NCBI RefSeq assembly: GCF_905171775.1
Contig: NC_053496.1
Coordinates: forward strand, 185,355,759 to 185,419,758
Length of the DNA: 64,000 bases
Reading direction: 5' to 3'
Source: Rana temporaria
Taxonomy: Eukaryota > Chordata > Amphibia > Anura > Ranidae
Positions within the stretch are counted from its first letter, which is position 1; each line of letters starts with the position of its first letter. A model generated the notes under the pieces. It was given only the letters and a program-made list of their open reading frames with translations, had not been told where the DNA came from and did no database searches. The position numbers and the translations under genes were made by a program. Shown here piece by piece: positions 44,901-54,800 of this stretch.

Positions 44901-44954
44901 TTTTCACTCAAGTACGAGTTTAACCAACACTGTAGGTCTCACACAGGGGAGTAG
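38971..44954 (+). CDS. KRAB-like C2H2 zinc finger gene, unit 4 (8 coding exons, 22 fingers)
   Basis: Exons: 38971-39045, 39830-39964, 40053-40221, 40338-40609, 40699-40920, 41385-41585, 41741-41876, 42895-44954. Sum 3,270 nt, 1,089 residues, no internal stop. The KRAB-like exon is 45 bp longer than in the other units, because L-E-G-H-K-D-L-Y-K-D-V-M-M-D/E-N occurs twice. Exon 4 is the long form with two PPERC/PPEKC boxes. Exon 1 is one codon shorter than in units 1 and 3. It is the largest unit and fully open, so probably functional. Its presumed first intron carries the DIRS complex. Whether the duplicated box still folds as a KRAB domain is not known. Confidence 0.84.
39037..39793 (+). repeat. 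73 bp donor repeat, 11 copies (unit 4)
   Basis: Copies start at 39037, 39110, 39183, 39256, 39329, 39402, 39475, 39548, 39621, 39694 and 39767. A few donors are altered (AGAGGAGAGG at 39256, AGAGGTGGTGAGG at 39694). This is the longest array of the six units. Confidence 0.92.
40935..41320. mobile_element. MITE in intron 5 of unit 4
   Basis: Copy of the elements at 1764 and 19806, ending ACCGGTCGTGTGTACGGGGC, with an extra TTTCCGAGCATGCG segment. Confidence 0.7.
42077..42308. mobile_element. hAT-type MITE in intron 7 of unit 4
   Basis: Orthologous to 2841-3103. ATGATAAC flanks at 42069-42076 and 42309-42316. The left tip is altered (TAACTTGACATGTGC). Confidence 0.87.
42895..44954 (+). CDS. 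Terminal zinc finger exon of unit 4, 22 C2H2 fingers
   Basis: The largest array. Finger steps: PCKSRLIT, AIKSNCAK, QKVHLIS, ARKPGLVK, QKHELVK, SEKHELVK, PYKSHLVR, LEKHELLR, QMSNLNY, AIKSHWVI, QKASLIS, AGKPGLVK, QKSYLVK, QKSYLVQ, ALKSHLNS, LKSVLVT, RKETLHV, TQESHLLK, SANSYLKI, LQKSDLVK, SDKSSFYK, LKYEFNQ. Fingers 3-9 resemble unit 1 fingers 1-6, and fingers 16-22 resemble the second half of unit 3. Linkers I-V-D-K-P and K-L-E-K-P depart from TGEKP. One finger has C-H-E-C. All zinc ligands are present. Stop TAG at 44952-44954. Confidence 0.97.
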
Positions 44955-45512
44955 ATGTGTCGCTACTTAGTGCGGAAAATGCCCAGAGATCTCACACTGG
45001 GAGATATACACCTCAGAAAACACGTGGCTGAGCGCTCCTCTGATCTTCATCATGGAAGAAACATTTTGACGCCTTTAGTAAGATTATTTTTTCCCTCCTA
45101 AAGTCCTCTCTGGCTTATTCTGAGAGGAGGGAATATTACTGGTGGTTGAGTCCCTCTAGCAGTGTAGTCTGATCTCCCCTGATCTTCAGCAGAAGCTTCA
45201 TAGGAAGACATCCTGGTGAGAGACTCTAGATATGGATGAGAGAGAAGGGGAGATCAGATTACAAGACTGTCAATTTCAATGGTCAGCAGCCTGCACAGGC
45301 AGCTTCATTTCCTTGGAGAGTGCCACCTGCTGGCTGAAAGTGGAACATTTCATATGTAGCTGATAAAAATGTAAATACAATCTCAATCTTGTGTCTTTAG
45401 AAGTTTTGTTTTACCAGGTTGTCCCTTCTCATAAATCTCAGGACGTCTGTAGGAGACCCCCAATGATAAGTTCATAGACCCGTCTATCATTCCTCCCGTA
45501 ATTCCTCCTCCG
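44955..45512 (+). other. Unit 4 3' flank
   Basis: Conserved 3' flank; CTCCTAAAG at about 45096. No gene is seen. Confidence 0.55.
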
Positions 45513-46947
45513 CACCATCACCACCTCCAACCACATCACCATCATCACCTCCAACCACATCACCATCCACATCACCATCACCACCTCCATCCACATCACC
45601 ATCTAAACCTCCAACCACATCACCACCTCCATCCACATCACCACCTCCAACCACATCACCATCACCACCTCCAACCACATCACCACCTCCATCCACATTA
45701 CCATGACCACCTCCATCCACATCATCATCACCTCCTCCAACCACATCACCACCTCCATCCACATCACCACCTCCATCCACATCACCATCACCACTTTGCC
45801 ATCACCCCTCCAACCACATCACCATCACCACCTCCATCCACATCACCATCACCACCTCCAACCACATCACCATCATCACCTCCAACCACATCACCATCCA
45901 CATCACCATCACCACCTCCATCCACATCACCATCTAAACCTCCAACCACATCACCACCTCCATCTACATCACCACCTCCAACCACATCACCATCACCACC
46001 TCCAACCACATCACCATCACCACCTCCAACCACATCACCACCTCCATCCACATTACCATGACCACCTCCATCCACATCATCATCACCTCCTCCAACCACA
46101 TCACCACCTCCATCCACATCACCACCTCCATCCACATCACCATCACCACTTTGCCATCACCCCTCCAACCACATCACCATCACCACCTCCATCCACATCA
46201 CCATCACCACCTCCAACCACATCACCACCTCCATCCACATCACCATCACCACCGCCAACCACATCATCATCACCACCTCCATCCACATCCCCACCTCCAA
46301 CCACATCACCATCACCACCTCCATCCACATCACCACCCCCAACCACATCACCATCACCTCCTCCAACCACATCACCACCTCCATCCACATCACCACCTCC
46401 ATCCACATCACCGTCACCACCTCCATCCACATCACCATCACCAACCACATCACCACCTCCATCCACATCACCACCTCCATCCACATTACCATCACCACCT
46501 CCATCCACATTACCATCACCACCTCCATCCACATCACCATCACCACCTCCATCCACATCAACATCACCACCTCCAACCCCATCACCACCTCCATCCACAT
46601 CACCATCACCACCTCCAACCACATCACCATCACTACCTCCAACCCCATCACCACCTCCATCCACATCACCATCACCACCTCTAACCTCCTCATCATCATC
46701 ACCACCTCCAACCACATCACCACTTTGCCATCACCACCTCCAACCACATCACCATCACCACCTCCATCCACATCACCAGCTCCAACCACATCACCATCAC
46801 CAGCTCCATCCACATCACCACCTCCAACCACATCACCACCTCCAACCAAATCACCACCTCCAACCAAATCACCACCTCCAACCACATCACCATCACCACC
46901 TCCAACCACATCCCCACCTCCAACCACATCACCATCACCTCCTCCAT
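45513..46947. repeat. CCACCTCCA minisatellite after unit 4
   Basis: Fourth almost G-free array. A block of about 355 bp ending CCACTTTGCCATCACC is duplicated (45791 and 46146), with a third CACTTTGCCATCACC at about 46722. ORFs over it on either strand are compositional. Confidence 0.95.
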
Positions 46948-46959
46948 TTAAAGTTTATG

Positions 46960-48120
46960 GCATGTGAACACACCCAAAAAACTCCACCCGGTGCAGGAAA
47001 AATGTGCACACACATAAAGAGTGTTCACAAAAACGTGCAGACGGGTGCAACGTAAAGTGGTCCTCCTGTGAAAAAGGACCCAAACCCTGATCCCCCAGGT
47101 CGTTAGGCTCCAGACGGGGACTGAGGTACTGTGGTCCGAGCAACCGAAGCCGACACGGACCCAACTTCCTTGGATGGTCTGCCAAAACAGAACCCTCCCA
47201 GTACTAGGTGTGGGGCTCCCCCGAAGGGAGACCCCATGAGAGCAGGCGAACTAAGCCAGAAGGCCATGTCCACCCACTCCCAAGACGTTCAGGGCTGGCC
47301 CGAGGACACGCACCCTACTAGTAACACAGTGAACAAATAACGTGCACAAACAAAAAAAGACAAAAACGTGACAAACATAGGCAATAGATAAAATAAAGTG
47401 GGGGAAAGGGATAGTGGAGAGGAGAGTGAAAGAAGTGGTCATTGTGTTCTACAATGACCAGGCCCTCCAGCCAGGAATAAAAAAAAATCTCCGGTCCTAG
47501 CCAAAAGGCCCGGCCCGGGAGGCAGGTGCTAAAAAAAAGCGTGTTGCTGGTGCAGTGACTGTGGTATCTTTAAATCAAAGTGACTCACAGTGATTCTCAG
47601 ATACCCCTGGACTGCCACTCCAGGGGCACATGCACCATAGGCTTTTCCATTCCAAATCCAACCCCCCAACCGGCCAGTGCAGCTAGAGTTGCCACCTTTT
47701 CTTCAAACCAAACCCGAACACTTTAGCGGCCTGGGACACCTTTGGGTGATCCCAAGGAGAGTAGTAATGCTGTGCGCATAGTGTGCTGCAGTGGGTGTGG
47801 CCAAATTGCTCTTGCTGACGTCATTGCCCTGCCCCCAAGTAAAGTTGAACCTGCCCCCCAGACAGCTAACCGCAGCTCCCGGACAGCAACAGATTTGTGT
47901 GTGACTGTCATGGTTACTTGGGGAGCCACATTCCAGTCTAAATAATGTGTCCGGGTTTTAGTCCGCCTGAAATCCGGACACATGATTTAAAACCCGAACT
48001 GTCCGGGTGAATCCCGAACAGGTGGCAACCCTAAGTGCAGCCCTCCACCCCTGCCAGCTAGAGAGCCCTTCAATGTTTTCTTAGAGAGAACTGCCGCTCC
48101 AGTTAGCAGCCTCCGCCAAT
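46960..48120 (-). repeat. U2 snRNA-related repeat, copy A
   Basis: Shares CACCCGGTGCAGGAAAAATG, the CCCCCGAAGGGAGACCCCATGA step and GGTCCTAGCCAAAAGGCC with copy B at 48500-49642. It is interrupted by the hAT element at 47684. Short U2 5'-like pieces (complement of GGCCTTTTGGCTA) occur in it. Confidence 0.65.
47684..48033. mobile_element. hAT-type non-autonomous element, 350 bp
   Basis: Left TAGAGTTGCCACCTTTTC, right GAACAGGTGGCAACCCTA, inverted termini. Flanked by the 8 bp direct repeat AGTGCAGC (47676-47683 and 48034-48041). No transposase. Confidence 0.92.
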
Positions 48121-48499
48121 ACTAGCCCTTCCAGACCCCCCATCAACCCGGCAGATTTGCATGGTCCTACCCCGTCTCATCCCAGGGCATTACCAGCTCC
48201 TCCAACCGGATCGCTGACAGAGATAGCACTTACACCAGCCAACCAGAAGGCCGGACTAGAACTCGGCAAAGAGACCAGACCAAGTGCAGCCACCCATCCT
48301 CACCAGGAGCACCCTTCCAGATGGCTCAGACGCAACTATAGGCCGGCCCCCAGTATCTGTCAGGCAGCAAGGCATAGTCCCTGCTGAAACCATCCTTCCA
48401 GGTGCAATGACGTCATTGGATTGCATCCACCCTCCCCATATAGGAGGTGCTTCAGCGCACCTCTGACAACTGATAAGAACAGATTTTTTCTGTTGAAAA

Positions 48500-49642
48500 G
48501 CCTGTGGCGTGCAAAACACAGCCCAAAAACTCCACCCGGTGCAGGAAAAATGTGCACACACATAAAGAGGTGCAACAAAAAACTGTGATGGGTGCATTGT
48601 CAAATGGTCCTCCGAAGAGGACCCGTCTCTGATCCCCCGGGGCGTTAGGCTCCTGGCAGGGACTAGAGTAACTGTGGTCCATACAGCCGAAGCCATATGG
48701 ACCCATCTTGGTCCAAGCAGCCGAAGCCACAAGGACCCAACATCCTCGGAGGGACTGCCGAAACAGAACCCTCCTCGGTGAGGCTCCCCCGAAGGGAGAC
48801 CCCATGAGAGCCGGCAAACTTAGCCAGAAGGCCGAGTCCACCAACTCCCAAGACTTTCAGAGCAGGTCCGAGGACCAGCACCCTACTCATCACACTAAAA
48901 GTGCAGTGCACCAAACAAAAAAGTGACAAAACAGACAAACACGGGGAAAATAAAAAATGAAAGTGGAGAGAAGGAAGATGGCAGAGTGAGATAAAGTGAC
49001 CAATGTGCTATACATGGGCCGGCCCTCCGGCCAGGAAACAAAAATTCCACTGGTCCTAGCCAAAAGGCCCATCCCTAGAGGCAGGTGTGAAAAGTGTGTT
49101 GTGGAGATCAGCGACCTGAAGGTGCCACACGATGAGTGCCCCTTTCAAACACTCATGCAATGTATGGCACCCCTGGACTGCCACTCCAGGGGCACAATCT
49201 CCACAGGCTTTTCAACGGTCCCTAGCCCCCGGTCCGGACCGGCAGCACCCTTCCCAGCCAGGAAGGTGGGAGAAGAGGTCGGGGAGAGCCCACCTAGGCA
49301 AGCTCTACCCACAACCCCTATCTCTCCCACCTAATCACATTCTGGAAGTACTACCCGCTCCTTCCCGGTTAAAGGAGAAGCAAGGGTTCCCTCCAGAACA
49401 ACTGACGGGCAGATACCACCAAATCCAGGCCAACGGCCAGGGACCCGGCCTCTTGGCTTCGACCTCATGCCTCTCTGTCCCGATCAGAAGGCTTCCACCT
49501 CCACGCCAACAGACTTAGCGTCCGCCGACTGCCATCCCTTTCCCCCTCTCACAGGGTACCGGGGACAGTCAGCTTAGCACCACCTATTGGCAACTGATAA
49601 GAACAGATACTACACTTGATCTTAGCCAAAAGGCTGAGAAGC
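48500..49642 (-). repeat. U2 snRNA-related repeat, copy B
   Basis: Second copy of the repeat at 46960-48120, without the hAT insertion. On the - strand it begins with a U2 5' end (49591-49642) and contains two further degenerate U2-like steps near 49055-49070 and 48825-48840. The copies are head to tail. Confidence 0.65.
49591..49642 (-). ncRNA. U2 snRNA 5'-end fragment (pseudogene)
   Basis: The - strand reads GCTTCTCAGCCTTTTGGCTA then AGATCAAGTGTAGTATCTG and TTCTTATCAGTTG. Compared with vertebrate U2 snRNA from memory this covers about nucleotides 4-50, with one A for G. It includes the part of U2 that enters the U2/U6 helices and the branch-site region does not fully follow, because the sequence diverges after ATCAGTT. 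A partial copy, TTCTTATCAGTTG, is also at 48464-48480. It is a repeat-borne fragment rather than a U2 gene. Confidence 0.85.
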
Positions 49643-50095
49643 TCGATACGTGTAGCCAATGAATCGGCTTCACTCTTCACAATTCTGAAGCCGGGGTTAG
49701 CTGCACAGATCTCCCTTCCCTCTCCACTAAACACACGGTGCCACTCGTGGAGTTTGCTCTGCTCTGCCATTGTCCCTCTTGGTGTACAGCGATGTAACTA
49801 TAATGTACAGGGGGGGGTAACTATGTACAGGGGGGTTGCATTTTTTCTTTTTTGCTATATCACGCCTACAAGTACATGCCCCGCCCCCTAATTATAATAA
49901 GACTACAACTACAATGTTGGCAACTATGAGCATACCTTCAGAGGTCTAGTGGAGTCCATGCCTTGATGGGTTGTTGTTTTGGTAGCAAAAAGGGAAACTT
50001 ACTCAATATTAGGTGAGTGGTTACAATGTTATGGCTGATCTACAGTTCATACCACACAAGGCCGTATTTACACCAAGAGACGTTTCTCAGGGGCT
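49643..50095. other. Intergenic sequence before unit 5
   Basis: No gene is recognised. Short G runs (GTACAGGGGGGG twice near 49805 and 49830) suggest a small local duplication. Confidence 0.4.
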
Positions 50096-50099
50096 GCAG

Positions 50100-50277
50100 T
50101 TCCTCTGAGCTCCACAAAATGGTGATCTTCTACCCAGACAGGAAGTCTCTGTGGAAGTCAGGAAGTGATGTCAGTTACAGACAGGAAGTGATGTTACAAA
50201 CAGACAGGAAGTTCCGGGTGAGAGGTAAGTCGATAGGAAGTAGAGAGGAGACATTGCTGAAAGTGGCAGCAGAGGAG
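50100..50277 (+). promoter_or_regulatory. Candidate 5' exon and promoter-proximal block of unit 5
   Basis: Contains two AGGAAGTGATGT runs (about 50160 and 50192) and two more GGAAGT motifs, then CAGAGGAG before GTAATAAG as a donor. The best preserved block of the six for the ETS/CRE-like pattern. Confidence 0.48.
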
Positions 50278-50920
50278 GTAATAAGAACTTATTTTCTATT
50301 TACACCCAGTAATCTCCGCCATGTCCGTTCTCTGGTGGGCTGCGGAGCTCTGAGAAAAAGAAGGTGGCAGGGCTGGGGGGACTCTAAGGTAGGGAGGGGG
50401 TCTTGGTCTATGATGGTCCTCCCACCCACAGTTACTTTTCAGACCTCCTTACAGAACTGCTGCCAAGAAATTAGGGCAGACTTCACCTTCAATGGTCAAA
50501 TCAAATGTTACTGGATATTAGCAGGAATGAAGAACGGCAGTCTTTCACCCCTTAGTGGGCACAGGTGGCCAGGGGTCAGTACTCTGCACATGCTCTCTGG
50601 AGCCTTCCAGATGGAGTTCTGGCAGTAATCCAGTTAAGCCGGAACCTCCAGCCAAAAGCAAGTTCCACTTCCTGGACATCATGATAACCCCAATCCCCGC
50701 CCCCCCCCCCTTTTTGACCTCACAGCACTGCCTCAGAGCAAACAGGTCACAGGAAGGGTATTTATTATTCCTTGTCTGCAGATCTAAAACTAATCAAGTC
50801 CAGTTCAGATACCAAACAGAGAAAAGGGAATGTCTGATCCAGTAGGCCTAGAGCAGTGGTTCTCAACCTTCTAGTGCCGTGACCCCTTGATAAAATTTCT
50901 CAAGTTGTGGGGACCCCTAA

Positions 50921-51268
50921 GGCCTCGTACACACGATAGGTTAAACAGAGGACAACGGTCTGGTGGACCGTTTTCATCGGTCAAAACCGATCATGTGTGG
51001 GCCCCATAGGTTATTTAACCATCGGTTAAAAAAAAAAGCCAACTTGCTTTAAATTTAAACAATGGGAAAAAAAACGGTCGTTAGTAGGCACGACCATCGG
51101 TTAAAAATCCACACATGCTCAGAATCAGGTCGACGCATGCTTGGAAGCATTGAACTTAGTTTTTTTCAGCACGTCGTTGTGTTTTACGTCACCGCGTTCT
51201 GACACGATCGTGAAAACGTTCCATCGGTTCGTTCTCATTGGATGGACTGATCGTGTGTACGCGCCATA
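50921..51268. mobile_element. MITE nested in the Charlie-like element
   Basis: Left GGCCTCGTACACACGATAGG, right GATCGTGTGTACGCGCC. Interior inverted modules GGTTAAA/TTTAACC. Confidence 0.75.
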
Positions 51269-51419
51269 ACAGTAAAATGATTTCCATAGCGTGGGTTAAA
51301 AGCACCCAAGGCAAGACAAGTAATTTGCGTCCCTAACCCGCGGACATTTAGCGTTCCCTGAGTGCTTTCCACTCGTACAGTATTAAAACCCCTTATGGTA
51401 CATTTTAGGATGTACCACA

Positions 51420-51545
51420 CTCTCTTTGTTCAACTTTCTTTCCCTTTCATCTCTCTCTATCCTAATTCCTCTGTCTTTCTCTCTCTCTTTTTTTCCCCCT
51501 TTCTCTCCCTTTTTCTTCGTTCCTCCCCCTCTTATCTCCCTTCCT
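51420..51545. repeat. Pyrimidine-rich tract
   Basis: CTCTCT, TTTCCC and CCCTTT steps over about 125 bp within the Charlie-like element. Low complexity. Confidence 0.8.
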
Positions 51546-51862
51546 GAGAGAACAGCGCGGGCTTCAGGAACAGCCCAGGATTTGGTGACCCCTGGCAAAT
51601 CATCATTTGACCCCCGAGGGGGTCCCGACCCCCAGGTTGAGAACCACTGGCCTAGAGGGTCCCGGATTCATGAAAATAAAAAAACACTAAGCAGCCCAAA
51701 TGAAATGTGTTACCAGGGGGACAGTAGTCCTTAAATGTAAAGCAACCCTCCTATTACCCCCACCCCCCTTACATCCTATTATTGTGTGACAAATACCATC
51801 CAAATAATTCTTACTTTCATTTCCCAAAGTTATCCATCTACAAGGAGACCTGTATAGATCAC

Positions 51863-54800
51863 ATGACGGCACCAATGAGGATGGAGGAGGACCGGAGTCG
51901 CATGACTGAGAAGATACTAAACCTCACCCTGGAGATCATCTACCTGCTGACCGGAGAGGTGAGGAGGATTCTGGGAGGTCACATGACATCAGTCTTATCT
52001 CTATTAATAAAACACAGACCTGACCGGAGAGGTGAGGAGGATTCTGGGAGGTCACATGACATCACTCTTATCTCTATTAATAAAACACAGACTTGACTGG
52101 AGAGGTGAGGAGGATTCTGGGAGGTCACATGACATCACTCTTATCGCTATTAATAAAACACAGACCTGACCGAAGAGGTGAGGAGGATTCTGGGATTCTA
52201 ACATGATATTCCTATTGGTTCCTCAATACAGAGATTTCCTCTTGTGAAGTCAGGTGATCATATGACCATCACAGTGCCTCCATGTGATGCCCGAAAACCT
52301 GAGAGACACAACATGGAGAAGATTCTAGAAGTCACCAAGAAGATGATGGAGCTGCTGACAGGAGAGGTGAGGAGGATTCTGGGAATTCTGGGACATTATC
52401 CAGTAACAGACAAGTGGTGTGTCTGGATGGTGACTGTATCATTGTGTGTATCAGGTTCCTATAAGGTGTCAGGATGTCACTGTCTATTTCTCCATGGAGG
52501 AGTGGGAGTATTTAGAAGGACACAAGGATCTCTACAAGGACGTCATGATGGAGAATCAGCCGCCCCTCACATCACCGGGTAAGAGGAGACTTTATTGTAA
52601 AGGAGAGAGCAGTACGGAGGCTCCACCTAGATCCCCCATCATCTGATAAACACATTGAAACAATGTATTCAGTCAGTGTGTGTGTTTCCTACAGATGGAT
52701 CCAGTAATGGGAACCCACCAGAGAGATGTCCCCGTCCTCTGTATTCCCGGGATTCCACACAGGAAGGTCACACCATCCCCCACCATCATCAGGTAGGTGA
52801 GGAACAATCACTGAGAGTATCATTAGGATCTGTACATTATCTGCATTGTTTACCTTTGATGTAATTTTTATTATATATTCAGAGTGGAAACCTGAGAGAT
52901 CCTAAAGCTGATCTAAAAGATGAGGATGGGGTGATGGAGGAGTCAGAGATGCCAAAAGAACACAAAGATCTGTACCAGGACACCATGGTGGAGTCATCCA
53001 GCTACAGAAACCCACCAGAGAGATGTCCCCGTCCTCTGTATTCCCGGGATTTCACACATGGAGGTCACACCGTCCCTCAAGATGATCAGGTAGGTAATTA
53101 ACAATTATTAGTGGTTATAATTTGAATAGAAGCCTATATGTTACAATAAATGTTTAATTTTTTATCAGAATGAAAATCTTGGGGATTATAATATTGTTGT
53201 TAAAGAAGAGTTTATAGAAGAGGATGGTGAGTATGGAGTGTTTGAGGAGTTTTCTGAAGGACACAAGGATATGATGGAGCCACCTAATACCAGAAACCCA
53301 CTAGAGAGATGTCCCCATCCTCTGTATTCCCGGGATTCCACACAGGAAGGTCACACCATCCCCCACCATCATCAGGTAGGTGGAGTTGAGGGTCGGGAAC
53401 ATAAAGTGATTGAACACTCTGACATGTGGAGACGATGTTTGGACTCTACAAGATGATATTTTCTATGTGATCTCACATCATAAATACTTCTATGTTACAG
53501 ATGTTATTTTCTGCAATTCTCTTGGTTTAGGGTGAAAATTTGATGAACATGAAAGTTGAGGGTGAAGTAAAAGAGACGTATGTGAGGGATGATCAGCAAT
53601 ATACGGAGGAGGCTGGAATGACGAGGACATTCATAGAGGAGGACAGTCCTACAGAGATCAGCACAGGTGACCCATAATATATTCTTCTCTTATCTCTGCT
53701 CTGTTACTGCTCACTGATTGGTCCAGAGCAGGGATGAGCTTCGAGTTCGACTCGAACATTGCCTGTTCACCGAACAGCGAACAATTTGGGGTGTTCGCGG
53801 CAAATTCAAAAAGCCGCAGAACACCCTGGAAAAGTCTATGGGAGAAATCTAAAGTGCTAATTTTAAAGACTTATATGCAAGTTATTGTCATAAAAAGTGT
53901 TTGGGGACCGGGGTCCTGCCCCAGGGGACATGTATCAATGCAAATTTTTGTTATAAAAAAAACGGAATTTTTTTTAGGAGCAGTGATTTTTAATAATGCT
54001 TAAAGTGAAACAATAAAAGTGAAATATTCCTTTAAATTTCGTACCTAGGAGGTGTGTATAGTATGGCAGTAAAGCAGCGCTTGTGTCCCGTTCTAATGCA
54101 GCATACACACGATAATTTTTCGGGTTGTAAATGACAACTTTTTTAAAAATGTCATTTAAAACGATCGTCTGTGGGCTTTAGAGCATTTTTCAGGTTCTGA
54201 AAAACATTTTTTTTTCACGATGTTTTAAACTATGTAGTTTTTCGGGTTGTAAAAAATGACCATGTGTGGGCTTTAACGACGTGAAAAACCAGCGCATGCT
54301 CAGAAGCAAGTTATGAGACGGGAGCGCTTGTTCTGGTAAAACTAGCGTTCGTAATGGAGTAAGCACATTCATCACGCTGTAACAGACAGAAAAGCGCAAA
54401 TCGTCTTTTACTAACACAAAATCTGCTAAAGCAGCCCAAAGGGTGGCGCCATCCGCATTAGAACTTCCCCTTTATAGTGCCGTCGTACGTGTTGTACGTC
54501 ACCGTGCTTTGCTTGAGCATTTTTTTTTCACTATCGTGTGTAGGCAACGTCGCTTTAATGATGAAGTTGAAGAAACATTGTTTTTTTCTAGCGGCTGAAA
54601 AACTTTGTTTTTTCAACCCAATAAATGATCGTGTGTACGCGGCATTAGAACTGTCCCTGCACAAAGTGTCATTTCTGAAGGATAAAAAGTCATTTAAAAT
54701 CACTGCTCCCGAAAAAACTGCCGTTTTTAAAACTTTTTTTTGCATTGATACATGTCCCCTGGGACAGGACCCGGGTCCCCAAGCACTTTTTAGGACAATA

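Larger units (their letters stand above)
50854..51649. mobile_element. hAT (Charlie-like) element, 796 bp, with a nested MITE
   Basis: Left CAGTGGTTCTCAACCTT, right AGGTTGAGAACCACTG, the classic vertebrate hAT-Charlie terminal sequence. Flanked by the 8 bp repeat GCCTAGAG (50846-50853 and 51650-51657). Holds a MITE at 50921-51268 and a CT-rich tract at 51420-51545. No transposase is seen. Confidence 0.93.

Noticed and set aside
48256..48844. Several 130-158 residue minus-strand ORFs
   Set aside because: They lie in the U2-related repeat, and copy A does not preserve the frames.
49591..49642. Functional U2 snRNA gene
   Set aside because: Only the first ~50 nt match; the branch-site, Sm site and 3' stem-loops are missing.
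50017..50628. 203-residue ORF near the start of unit 5
   Set aside because: It crosses the conserved 5' block and its donor, has no similarity to any family I know, and the homologous blocks of other units do not keep the frame.
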